A model generated the notes under the pieces. The model was not told the DNA's origin. It worked only from the letters and a program-made list of their open reading frames with translations, and searched no databases. Shown here piece by piece: positions 1 to 7,313 of a stretch of DNA of 8,663 nt. Both the position numbers and the translations under genes were made by a program. This DNA is from Chitinophagaceae bacterium (lineage in GTDB: Bacteria; Bacteroidota; Bacteroidia; Chitinophagales; Chitinophagaceae), in NCBI GenBank assembly GCA_025455205.1, contig JALOMZ010000053.1:1-8663 (forward strand), written 5' to 3'. The first letter of the stretch is position 1; the number at the start of each line of letters is the position of its first letter.

Positions 1-1058
1 GCGGGCGCCCACCGGGTGAACAGCATGGCTGGATCGGTAGCTACGGCCGGACTTGCCGCCGCCGCATCCAGGGTAGTACCCGAGGCAGCATTCGCAGCCC
101 GCACGGAAAGCGTTACGGCTTCTGACCGGGCTGTTTTATACTGCCCGGCCTCCGGATCGAAGAATACCAGCGACATGGGGGGAATACTGAAGGAACCGGG
201 CTGCAGGCTTTCGAAGGCAATGCGATAGGTGCGCGAACCGGATACCGGCACATGCTGTGAGTCGAGCTGATCGGCCACCACGGTTTCCACGGGCTTCAGG
301 CCGGTTGGCCAGTCTATGAACGGGCACTGTACCTGTGCCCACTGGCCAGCCCCTGTGATGGTCACTTCCAGGTACTGCAGCGGGCCACCTTGCTGCTGGC
401 GCTGGTGGCGGGCTGCAAGGGCGAAAGACCCTACCGGCGTAATGGATTGATCCGGCCGGCCTGCGGAGGGCAGGGGCCGCACAGCAATTGTTTGGGGCTC
501 CTGCGAAAGTTGCACGGCCCGGGTGACCCGGTTGCCGGGCAAAAAGGTGCTTTCGTCTTCAGGTTCAGCCTGGGCAGATTTGCGGAAAAAGGTAACCAGG
601 GCCTCCACCCGGGCGGTGGCCAGTTGCAGGGCTCCGGTCCGAAGGGGTGTGAGTTGCACGCGCCGCAGGGCATATACCTTGAATACCCTGCCTCCGTGCC
701 AGCGGTAAACATGACTGCCGGCCGGAATGGTAGGGGGCAGTTCAATGGTGGAGAAACCGTCAAACCCGGTACGCCGGCCCACCCGGGCATCAATACTCAG
801 CCGGGTGTAGAGGTAATATTCTGCCACAATCGATTCCCCCTCGTAGCAGGAGGATCGGCTCACCACTGTTTTCAGGAAGAGGTTTTTGTCAATTTTGGCG
901 GCCGGGTCTTCGCCGGGGCCGAGTACATACCCGTCGAGGGTGAAGGCCGTGCTGTCGGCCGGGGCATCCTCCTGCGCATAAAGACGGGGCGCCAGGAGGC
1001 AGAGCAGCGCCACGCTGTACAGGATGTGCAGGAACCATATGGGGCGGGTATTCTGCAT
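1..1058 (-). CDS. batD: BatD-family protein (aerotolerance/Bat complex), 3' end beyond the left edge
   Basis: The minus strand is open from an ATG at 1058 to the left edge (352 residues seen, no stop). Residues 1-28 form a signal peptide: a short polar start, a hydrophobic core (about 7-23) and a likely cleavage after LYA before Q29. From residue 57 the protein follows the Bacteroidota BatD pattern: IDKNLFLKTVVSRSSCYEGE, then a YYLYTRL strand and a 'GFDGFS' segment, then RRVQLTPLRTGALQL. Residues 224-320 look like a second beta-sandwich. BatD proteins are periplasmic or membrane-anchored partners of the VWA proteins BatA/BatB; the exact function is unsettled. The C-terminal membrane anchor would lie outside the window. 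In my judgement the protein is shorter at its N-terminus than usual BatD. In-frame ATGs also exist at 1079, 1106 and 1130 (the last preceded by AAGGAG); 1058 is preferred because it gives a compact signal peptide. It diverges from the arginase-fold gene, so no other bat gene precedes it here. Confidence 0.8.
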   Translation of the reverse strand, partial: MQNTRPIWFLHILYSVALLCLLAPRLYAQEDAPADSTAFTLDGYVLGPGEDPAAKIDKNLFLKTVVSRSSCYEGESIVAEYYLYTRLSIDARVGRRTGFDGFSTIELPPTIPAGSHVYRWHGGRVFKVYALRRVQLTPLRTGALQLATARVEALVTFFRKSAQAEPEDESTFLPGNRVTRAVQLSQEPQTIAVRPLPSAGRPDQSITPVGSFALAARHQRQQQGGPLQYLEVTITGAGQWAQVQCPFIDWPTGLKPVETVVADQLDSQHVPVSGSRTYRIAFESLQPGSFSIPPMSLVFFDPEAGQYKTARSEAVTLSVRAANAASGTTLDAAAASPAVATDPAMLFTRWAP

Positions 1059-1239
1059 GCAGCGCGGCAATTTATGCATAATGCCGGCGGCTGGCCTGCT
1101 GCCCATCCAATTTAACCAAACCCTGCACATCTTCTCCTTGCCATTGCCTGACGGCTTTTCACCAGGTGTTTAAAAGTTGGTTGGTGGCCCAGGGAGCCCG
1201 CACGGATATCTTCACCCCGCAAACCACAAATCAATTGAT

Positions 1240-2355
1240 ATGCTTTTCCAACTCCTGCAAGAACTGGTAGATCCTGTAAATCCTTTCGAGGTATCGGAGG
1301 ATGAAGGGTACCGGCCGGGTCAGATAGGCTATCAGCTTACCGAAGAAAATGACCTGGACGGAGCTGACCTTATTTTGCTGGGTTGCGATGAATGGCGGGG
1401 CATGGGGCAGCGCCAGAGTGCCGGCAACACGGCTGCCGTGCGCCGTCAGCTGTACACGCTGTTTCTGTGGCATGGCGCCATACGTATTGCCGATGCAGGC
1501 ACCCTCCGCAGCGGCTCGCAGCTTACCGATACCTATGCGGCAGCCCGCATGGTGATACGGGAACTGCTTCGCGCCGGCAAGCGGGTACTGCTCTTTGGCG
1601 GCAGCCACGACATCTCCCTGGCCCTGTACCAGGCGTTTGCGGAAGAAAGGCAGCTCATTGAATGCACTGCGGTGGATGCACTGATTGACCTTGACCGGGA
1701 ACAGCCCTTCCCGGCCCATAAATTCCTGCTGGACATGCTCACCAGTGAGCCCAACTATGTAAAGCAGTTCAACCTGGTGGGTTTCCAGAGCTATTTTGTG
1801 AATCCGCAGCTGCTGGAAACCATCGACAAACTGCGGTTTGACTGCTTCCGCGTGGGCAAGGTGCAGGAGAAACTGGAGGAGGTGGAGCCTTCCATTCGCT
1901 CCAGCCATCTCTTCTCTTTTGACCTCAATGCCCTGGCCCATGCCTATGCCCCCGTGAACAGCCTCTCTCCCAACGGTTTCACCGGCCAGGAGGCCTGCAA
2001 ACTGATGCAGTATGCCGGTATGAGCGGCACCAACCGCGTATCGGCCATTCACGGATTCTGGGGCAAGGACCCTCACGGACTTACAGCTATGCAGGTGGCC
2101 CATATGATCTGGTATTTCATAGACGGCATACAGAAGCAGCTTCATGAAACCCCGCTGGAGGAGCGGCAGGGCTATAATGAGTACCATACCCTTTGTGCGG
2201 AAGTGGACACCCTCTTTTTACAGAGCCGCAATACGGGCCGGTGGTGGATGCAGCTGCCCGACCAGTCGTTCATTCCCTGCACCTATACAGACTACCTGGT
2301 GGCCAGCCACAACGACCTGCCGGAAAGGTGGCTGCGGGCGCAGGAGCGGATGTGA
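1240..2355 (+). CDS. Arginase/formimidoylglutamase-fold protein with incomplete metal site
   Basis: 371 residues of the ureohydrolase (arginase, agmatinase, HutG) superfamily, probably cytoplasmic. Family motifs appear in order: GGSHD (120-124), DALID (146-150) and SFDLN followed by YAP and SPNGFTGQE (226-251). The C-terminal part, with GRWWMQLP (333-340), FIPCTYTDYL (344-353) and ERW, is typical of the Bacteroidota branch often named formimidoylglutamase. By motif position, H123, D146, D150 and D228 match arginase ligands H101, D124, D128 and D232. L148 replaces H126 and N230 replaces D234. The lost pair are the residues private to manganese site B, so the two-metal reaction (hydrolysis of arginine or formiminoglutamate) is doubtful; a one-metal or non-catalytic role is possible. 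ATG 1240 is chosen over a TTG at 1177, whose extra 21 residues look non-coding. No histidine-degradation gene is adjacent, so I give no symbol. Fold certain, activity uncertain. Confidence 0.87.
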   Translation: MLFQLLQELVDPVNPFEVSEDEGYRPGQIGYQLTEENDLDGADLILLGCDEWRGMGQRQSAGNTAAVRRQLYTLFLWHGAIRIADAGTLRSGSQLTDTYAAARMVIRELLRAGKRVLLFGGSHDISLALYQAFAEERQLIECTAVDALIDLDREQPFPAHKFLLDMLTSEPNYVKQFNLVGFQSYFVNPQLLETIDKLRFDCFRVGKVQEKLEEVEPSIRSSHLFSFDLNALAHAYAPVNSLSPNGFTGQEACKLMQYAGMSGTNRVSAIHGFWGKDPHGLTAMQVAHMIWYFIDGIQKQLHETPLEERQGYNEYHTLCAEVDTLFLQSRNTGRWWMQLPDQSFIPCTYTDYLVASHNDLPERWLRAQERM

Positions 2356-2363
2356 GGAAAACT

Positions 2364-2433
2364 GAGGTTTGAAGGTTGAGGTTTGGGTTTGGGTGTTTGT
2401 TGTTTTTTGTTTGTTGTTTTTGGTTGGGGAGTT
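2364..2433 (+). repeat. Degenerate 14-base G/T-rich tandem repeat
   Basis: About five units of 14 bases start at 2364, 2378, 2392, 2406 and 2420. The first four share a GTTTG core at the same offset. Units three and four agree at 12 of 14 positions; the first two share GAGGTTTG. There is no C from 2363 to 2434, and 2380-2429 is pure G and T. It begins nine bases after the arginase-fold stop codon. It may be a decayed minisatellite or a strand-biased, G-rich single-strand structure; function unknown. Confidence 0.6.
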
Positions 2434-2453
2434 GCATGAATCACTTACGCAGT

Positions 2454-2482
2454 TTTGTGCAATAATGGTTGTTTTATATTGT
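2454..2482 (+). promoter_or_regulatory. Candidate Bacteroidota-type promoter for the antiporter gene
   Basis: TTTG at 2454-2457 is followed 17 bases later by TATATTGT at 2475-2482, near the Bacteroidota consensus TTTG-N19-TAnnTTTG. Transcription would begin near 2489, leaving a leader of about 50 bases to the ATG at 2540 with the hairpin at its very start. Assigned by eye from two short boxes only. Confidence 0.35.
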
Positions 2483-2487
2483 ACTAC

Positions 2488-2514
2488 AACCGGCGGTTAT
2501 AGGAGGTGCCGGTT
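2488..2514 (+). promoter_or_regulatory. Leader inverted repeat with AGGAGGTG in and beside the loop
   Basis: AACCGGC (2488-2494) pairs perfectly with GCCGGTT (2508-2514) around a 13-base loop. AGGAGGTG, a full match to the usual anti-Shine-Dalgarno sequence, covers 2501-2508. No credible start codon follows at ribosome-binding distance: the antiporter ATG is about 32 bases on, and a TAA at 2519 closes its frame upstream. It may be an mRNA hairpin, an operator or chance. Confidence 0.35.
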
Positions 2515-2539
2515 AGCATAATCTGGCTTATTTTTGGGC

Positions 2540-4801
2540 ATGTCCCATTTGCCCCATCTGATTACCGACCTGGCCCTGATTCTGGGCGCGGCGGGGGTAA
2601 CCACCCTGTTGTTTCGCCGGCTGAAGCAGCCCGTGGTACTGGGTTACATCCTCTGCGGATTGCTGGTGGGTCCGCATTTCCAACTGTTCCCGACTGTTAC
2701 CGACCTGGCTGCCATCAAGACTTGGGCAGAGATCGGGGTTATCTTCCTGCTGTTTGCGCTGGGCCTGGAATTCAGTTTCAAGAAGCTGGCCAAAGTGGGA
2801 TCTACGGCCGGCATCACGGGTGTGATTGAAATTACCGCCATGATCCTGGTAGGCTACACCGCCGGGCAGTTGCTGGGCTGGCCGTTTATGGACAGGCTCT
2901 TTCTGGGCGGCATACTGGCCATTTCGTCCACCACCATCATTTTCCGGGCGTTTGAGGAACTGGGTATCAAAACCCGGCAGTTTACCAGCCTGGTGCTGGG
3001 CGTGCTGATTGTGGAAGACCTGGTGGCCGTGTTGCTGATGGTGCTGCTGAGTACCATGGCGGTGAGTAAGGAGTTTGCCGGCAGTGAGATGTTGCTGGCC
3101 ATTGGCAAGCTGCTGTTCTTCCTGACCCTCTGGTTCCTATTGGGTATTTTCCTGCTGCCTACGCTGCTGAAAAAGGCCTCCAAATGGCTGGGCAGCGAAA
3201 CCCTGCTCATTGGGGCTATTGGCCTCTGCCTGGGCATGGTGGTCTTTGCCGACCGGGTGGGGTTTTCGGCTGCCCTGGGCGCCTTTGTAATGGGGTCCAT
3301 ACTGAGTGAAACCGTCTATGGCGAAAAGATAGAGCACCTGATGACGCCGGTGAAGAACCTGTTTGGCGCGGTCTTCTTTGTGTCGGTGGGCATGCTCATA
3401 GATGCCAGGATGCTCTGGCAGTATATCGGACCCGTGCTTCTGCTTTCAGGACTGGTGATCCTGGGCAAACTGCTATTTGTGTCGGGCGGGGCGCTGGTGG
3501 CCGGCCGGCCGCTGAAACAGGCCCTCCAGGCAGGTACAGCCATGACGCAGATCGGGGAGTTTTCTTTCATCATTGCCACCCTGGGGCTCACCCTTCAGGT
3601 AACCAGTGAATATTTATATCCCATTGCCGTGGGGGTTTCAGTTCTTACCACCTTCACCACGCCATACCTGATTCGCCTGGCCGATCCCCTGCACGACTAC
3701 CTGCAGCGGGTGTTGCCGGAATCGTGGCTCCGCACGCTGGAAAGATACAGTGCCGGTTCGCAGGTGCTGAGAAGTGAAAGCGACTGGAAGGTGTTCATCC
3801 GTTCGTTCAGCCAGCTGATTTTCATCAATTCCGTACTGTGCGTGGCCATCATCCTGCTGAGCCGCTATTACCTCAGGCCTTATCTGCTGGACATGATCAG
3901 CCATCCGGTGGTGGCTGGGCTGGTGGCAGTGGGCATCAGCCTGGCAGCCATGGGGCCCTTCATCTGGGCGCTGACGGCCCGCCCCATACAGGGCACTGCT
4001 TACAAGGCCCTGTGGCTTGACAGCAAGTACAACCGGGGTCCGCTGGTGAGCCTCGAAGTATTGAGGAGCCTGGTAGCCGTACTGTTAATGGGTGTGCTGC
4101 TCAGCCAGTACTTTCCGGCCGGCATTGCCATTGGCGGCACGTTGGTGGTACTGGGTGTGGTGCTGGTAGTGTTTCGCCAGAAGTTGCAGGGCTTCTACCA
4201 TCGCCTCGAACAGCGATTCCTGCATAATCTTCATGAAAAGGAAATGGCCCATCAACAGCAGACCATGCTGGCGCCGTGGGATGCCCACCTGAGCAACTGC
4301 CAGATAAGCCCGGCTTCGGGCTTCATAGGCCGCACCCTGGAAGACCTGCAGCTGCGGGAACTGTACGGCATCAATATTGCCTTCATCCGGCGTGGCAACA
4401 AACTCATTTATGCGCCATCGCGCTATGAGCGTTTGTATCCCCACGATGAGATTGGGGTGATAGGCACCGATGTGCAGCTGCAGAAGTTCACCCAACTGGT
4501 AGAATCCGAGGCCGATGAAGCCATACCGGTAGATGTATTATCGGAAGAAATTGTGCTGCAGAAGATTATAGCCGACCAGCATAACCACCTCAGCGGACAG
4601 ACCATCCGGGGCAGCGGCATCCGGGAAAAGACCAACGGCCTGGTGGTGGGCATTGAGCGAAGGGGCGAACGCATTCTCAATCCTTCCTCCTACACGGCTT
4701 TTGAATGGGAAGACATCATCTGGCTGGTAGGCGACCGCCGGAAGATAGCAGCCCACTATTTTGGCGAGCATCCGGCCGAACCTGTTGACAAAGGCCGTTG
4801 A
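2540..4801 (+). CDS. CPA2-family monovalent cation:proton antiporter with two RCK_C domains
   Basis: 753 residues, an inner-membrane antiporter expected to exchange K+ or Na+ for protons. Residues 8-385 are the Na+/H+ exchanger fold with many hydrophobic helices. Visible family signatures are the ISSTTIIFRAFEELG segment (129-143), VEDLVAV (158-164) with the acidic pair E159-D160 of the YbaL-like type, and QIGEFSFII (337-345). About four further helices follow (418-440, 455-478, 503-523, 527-544). The cytosolic tail carries two RCK_C (TrkA_C) domains, about 582-655 and 668-742. No GxGxxG nucleotide-binding RCK_N domain is present, unlike KefB/KefC. ATG 2540 is chosen over a TTG two codons earlier; a TAA at 2519 rules out longer starts. 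The gene converges on a potassium channel 46 bases downstream, which fits K+ or pH homeostasis. The exact ion cannot be read from sequence. Confidence 0.92.
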   Translation: MSHLPHLITDLALILGAAGVTTLLFRRLKQPVVLGYILCGLLVGPHFQLFPTVTDLAAIKTWAEIGVIFLLFALGLEFSFKKLAKVGSTAGITGVIEITAMILVGYTAGQLLGWPFMDRLFLGGILAISSTTIIFRAFEELGIKTRQFTSLVLGVLIVEDLVAVLLMVLLSTMAVSKEFAGSEMLLAIGKLLFFLTLWFLLGIFLLPTLLKKASKWLGSETLLIGAIGLCLGMVVFADRVGFSAALGAFVMGSILSETVYGEKIEHLMTPVKNLFGAVFFVSVGMLIDARMLWQYIGPVLLLSGLVILGKLLFVSGGALVAGRPLKQALQAGTAMTQIGEFSFIIATLGLTLQVTSEYLYPIAVGVSVLTTFTTPYLIRLADPLHDYLQRVLPESWLRTLERYSAGSQVLRSESDWKVFIRSFSQLIFINSVLCVAIILLSRYYLRPYLLDMISHPVVAGLVAVGISLAAMGPFIWALTARPIQGTAYKALWLDSKYNRGPLVSLEVLRSLVAVLLMGVLLSQYFPAGIAIGGTLVVLGVVLVVFRQKLQGFYHRLEQRFLHNLHEKEMAHQQQTMLAPWDAHLSNCQISPASGFIGRTLEDLQLRELYGINIAFIRRGNKLIYAPSRYERLYPHDEIGVIGTDVQLQKFTQLVESEADEAIPVDVLSEEIVLQKIIADQHNHLSGQTIRGSGIREKTNGLVVGIERRGERILNPSSYTAFEWEDIIWLVGDRRKIAAHYFGEHPAEPVDKGR

Positions 4802-4847
4802 GCATCCGTTAATGGCTGCCAGGGTCAAAGGGTATGGGTGGCCTTCT

Positions 4848-5888
4848 TCAAAGCAGCTGACGTGCCTTGTCAATTACCTCCCGGCTGCCCATCACAATGA
4901 GTCGTTCCCCTTTCATGGCAATATAGTCGGGCTGCGGGTTGCGGCGGTACTTGCCGTCGGTTTGCTTCACCCCAATCACATTGCAGCCGGTGCGCTGCCA
5001 GAGATTGAGCTCGCCCAGGTTCACGGCTTCGCGCACTTCCAGTTCTGCTACCTGAAACCGGTCGTTGTACGACGTAGAAAGCATGGAGAGGAATTCCTGC
5101 ACATCGGGAATCATTACCAGCGAGGCCATGTGCGCGCCTCCCAGTTTGTCGGGCATGATCACATTGGTGGCGCCGGCAATCTTTAGTTTTTTGATGGAAT
5201 GGTCGTCGCTGGCCCGGCTGATGATCACCAGGTCGGGGCAGAGCTGCCGGGCGGTGAGTACCACAAACAGGTTGTCGGCGTCGTTGGGTAATGCGCTGAT
5301 CAATGCCCGCGCCCGCATGATACCTGCTTCCACCAATACTTCATCCTTGGTGGCATCACCAGGGATGATCAGCTCCGCATCCTCCTCAGCTTCACCTACC
5401 AGGTGCTGGCGCTGCTCTACCACAATAAAGGGAATCCCGTTTTTCCGCAGCACGTCACAAGCCTGCCGGCCATTGCGGCCATGTCCGCATACGATTACGT
5501 GGTTTTCCATGCGCTGTAGTTTTTTGGATTGCCTGAATAGTCTGTATTGCCTGCGCCACTCCCCGTCGAGCAGCAGGCGGGTTACCATGGTGATATAATA
5601 GGCCACAGTGCCAATGCTGGCAATGATCAGGAAAATGGTAAACAGCTTGCCGGCATCGCTTAATGGTTGTATTTCGCCAAACCCTACCGTGCCCACCGTA
5701 ATAATGGTCATATACAGGGCATTCAGCCAGCTATAGCCATCAATGTACACATACCCCACAGTGCCAATGACGCTCAGGGCAACCAGGATCAGCACCGGGC
5801 TGGCAAAGCGCTTGAAGAGGAGCCATCGGGTGAGTTTTCCGCTCAATGTGTTAAATGGACGTTGGTTTACGTAGATTGTGGCATTCAA
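4848..5888 (-). CDS. Two-helix potassium channel with RCK (TrkA_N/TrkA_C) domain
   Basis: 346 residues from the TTG at 5888; inner-membrane, MthK-like layout. TM1 spans about 31-49, the pore helix 54-66, the selectivity filter TVGFGE 67-72 and TM2 about 81-102. A charged linker follows, then a Rossmann RCK_N domain (129-245) with VIVCGHGRNG (GxGxxG at 135-140) and E158 at the end of strand two, where NAD/NADH ribose usually binds. RCK_C covers about 275-346 and ends in the stop. Four subunits would form the pore and the RCK domains a ligand-gated ring. No ATG fits the N-terminus in frame: TTG 5888 gives the longest form, but it lies inside a candidate -7 element, so TTG 5846 (332 residues, starting just before SGKLTRW) may be the true start. 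The gene converges on the cation antiporter and diverges from dacB. Confidence 0.9.
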   Translation of the reverse strand: MNATIYVNQRPFNTLSGKLTRWLLFKRFASPVLILVALSVIGTVGYVYIDGYSWLNALYMTIITVGTVGFGEIQPLSDAGKLFTIFLIIASIGTVAYYITMVTRLLLDGEWRRQYRLFRQSKKLQRMENHVIVCGHGRNGRQACDVLRKNGIPFIVVEQRQHLVGEAEEDAELIIPGDATKDEVLVEAGIMRARALISALPNDADNLFVVLTARQLCPDLVIISRASDDHSIKKLKIAGATNVIMPDKLGGAHMASLVMIPDVQEFLSMLSTSYNDRFQVAELEVREAVNLGELNLWQRTGCNVIGVKQTDGKYRRNPQPDYIAMKGERLIVMGSREVIDKARQLL

Positions 5889-5916
5889 ATTAAGGATAAT
5901 CTATGAGGAGAAACAA
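5886..5916 (-). promoter_or_regulatory. Candidate promoter of the potassium channel gene
   Basis: On the minus strand TTG (5916-5914) lies 20 bases before TTAATTTG (5893-5886), one mismatch from TAnnTTTG. Transcription would start near 5879, downstream of the TTG at 5888, which favours translation from TTG 5846. The -33 box lies inside the first codons of dacB. Confidence 0.35.
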
Positions 5917-7228
5917 GGAGCTGTGTCACCTTGCCATTGTGATGCTTATGCTGGTGGGTTGCACTGCATCCAGGAAAGGCCAGGGTTCGGCCGATGGATT
6001 GCAGGTGCTGCTTGCCGACAGCGCCCTGCGCAACGCCCATGTGGGTGTGGTGGTGCAGGATGCAGAAACCGGCCGCTTAATCAATGCCCACCAGGCCGAC
6101 AAATACTTTGTGCCAGCCAGCAATACCAAATTGTGGACCCTGTATGCCGGTCTTAAATACCTGGGCGATTCGCTGGTGGCAGGCTACCTGTTGCCGGAGA
6201 ATGATTCGGTAGTGTGGTTTCGGTCCAATGGCGATCCTACTTTCCTGCACCCCGATTATGCTGCCCAGCCGCTGGCCGGCCAACTGGCCCGGTACAAGTC
6301 GGTATTGTGGCAGAACGCGCAAATGCGTACTACAGAATACGGCAATGGCTGGAGCTGGAACGATTACGATGCCACCTATATGGCGCCCCGCAGCAGCATG
6401 CCCCTGTTTGGGAATGTGGCCACCTTCTTTGTGAAAGACGGATCAGTACAATCCACTCCTGCTGTAGCCCGCAACCTGATCGGTAATGCTGAATTCTTCC
6501 GCGATACCGCGCTGAGCATTTTCCGCAAATTTGATGATCCCTATTTCACCCTGCTGCAGCCGGGCCGGTCTAAAAGGATCACCACTACGCTGTTCCTCAC
6601 ACCGCAGTCTGCCTCCTGGCTGGCCGCAACACAATTGGGTAACGACTGGTATTTTGAAACGCCGGCCGGCATGTCGGCTCCGTCGTCTTCCGGCAGTGCG
6701 TGGAAGATTGTTCATTCCCAGCCCACCGACAGCATGCTGAAACCCTTGATGCACCGCAGTGATAATTTCTTTGCGGAACAAACCCTGCTGATGGTAAGCC
6801 AGCAATGGAAGGGCTATATGGATGAGCGCACTGTGATCGACTCCATGCTGCGTACCGACCTGAAAGGCCTGCCCCAAAAGCCGCGCTGGGTGGATGGCAG
6901 TGGCCTCAGCCGCTACAACCTGTTCAGCCCGGCCGATTATGTATGGCTGCTCAACAAAATGCGGCAGGAGTTTCCCATGCAGCGGATGCAAAGCATCTTA
7001 CCTACGGGTAATACGGGTACACTGACCAACTACTACAAATCCTTGTCCGGAAAGATCTTTGCCAAAACAGGTACGCTGGCGGGGGTAGTAGCCCTGAGCG
7101 GCTACCTCTATGCCAAAAGCGGCAGGCTGCTGCTGTTCAGCGTGCTGGTGAACAACCATAATGGTTCGGCACCCGCGGTGCGGAGGGCTGTAGAGAATTA
7201 CCTGCTGGATGTGTGGAACAAGTATTGA
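5903..7228 (+). CDS. dacB: D-alanyl-D-alanine carboxypeptidase/endopeptidase, PBP4 type (peptidase S13), lipoprotein
   Basis: 441 residues. An envelope enzyme that trims the terminal D-Ala from peptidoglycan stem peptides or cuts D-Ala cross-links; such enzymes are targets of beta-lactams. All three serine penicillin-binding motifs are present: SNTK with nucleophile S73 and K76, SDN at 286-288, and KTG at 388-390. The S13 signature DGSGLSRYN (331-339) sits between the last two. The 210 residues between SxxK and SxN leave room for the inserted domains typical of PBP4. The N-terminus MRRNKELC leads into a hydrophobic segment and lipobox LVGC, so C20 should be lipidated after signal peptidase II cleavage. 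ATG 5903 gives this complete lipoprotein signal; later ATGs would destroy it. Its start lies only 14 bases from the longest start of the divergent channel gene. Length is close to E. coli DacB. Nothing looks broken. Confidence 0.95.
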   Translation: MRRNKELCHLAIVMLMLVGCTASRKGQGSADGLQVLLADSALRNAHVGVVVQDAETGRLINAHQADKYFVPASNTKLWTLYAGLKYLGDSLVAGYLLPENDSVVWFRSNGDPTFLHPDYAAQPLAGQLARYKSVLWQNAQMRTTEYGNGWSWNDYDATYMAPRSSMPLFGNVATFFVKDGSVQSTPAVARNLIGNAEFFRDTALSIFRKFDDPYFTLLQPGRSKRITTTLFLTPQSASWLAATQLGNDWYFETPAGMSAPSSSGSAWKIVHSQPTDSMLKPLMHRSDNFFAEQTLLMVSQQWKGYMDERTVIDSMLRTDLKGLPQKPRWVDGSGLSRYNLFSPADYVWLLNKMRQEFPMQRMQSILPTGNTGTLTNYYKSLSGKIFAKTGTLAGVVALSGYLYAKSGRLLLFSVLVNNHNGSAPAVRRAVENYLLDVWNKY

Positions 7229-7263
7229 TCTGTAGATAGATGTGTTGCCACGGGTGCACATAC

Positions 7264-7298
7264 AAAAAGGGGTAGGCCTGACAAGCCTTCCCCTTTTT
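7264..7298. terminator. Hairpin terminator between convergent genes
   Basis: Two 14-base arms (7264-7277 and 7285-7298) pair with one T-T mismatch around the loop CTGACAA. The outer five pairs are A-T, so each strand ends its hairpin in a T run; on the plus strand more T-rich sequence follows. It lies 35 bases after the dacB stop and 15 bases from the stop of the M56/TonB gene, so it probably ends both transcripts. Confidence 0.85.
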
Positions 7299-7313
7299 AT
7301 TTACTTTTTGCTG

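Noticed and set aside
390..1115. Open plus-strand frame of 241 codons opposite batD
   Set aside because: The minus strand of this stretch encodes a signal peptide and recognisable BatD motifs; the plus-strand translation is Gly/Pro/Arg-rich with no domain, as expected of an antisense shadow.
1177..1239. N-terminal extension of the arginase-fold gene from TTG 1177
   Set aside because: The added residues (Gly, Pro and His rich) do not resemble the family and a good ATG follows at 1240.
1231..2187. Long minus-strand frame of 318 codons opposite the arginase-fold gene
   Set aside because: The plus strand carries clear ureohydrolase motifs throughout; the antisense product resembles no family.
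2529..2536. TATTTTTG, an exact match to the -7 consensus TAnnTTTG
   Set aside because: It ends three bases before the antiporter ATG, so transcription would begin inside the gene, and no TTTG or TTG lies at the right distance upstream.
2506..2829. Frame starting at GTG 2506 within AGGAGGTG
   Set aside because: The start lies inside the Shine-Dalgarno-like sequence itself, and most of the frame overlaps the antiporter with a composition typical of a shifted frame.
4802..4847. Terminator between the antiporter and the channel
   Set aside because: Only weak, short complementarity is visible and there is no T run, so I do not call one.
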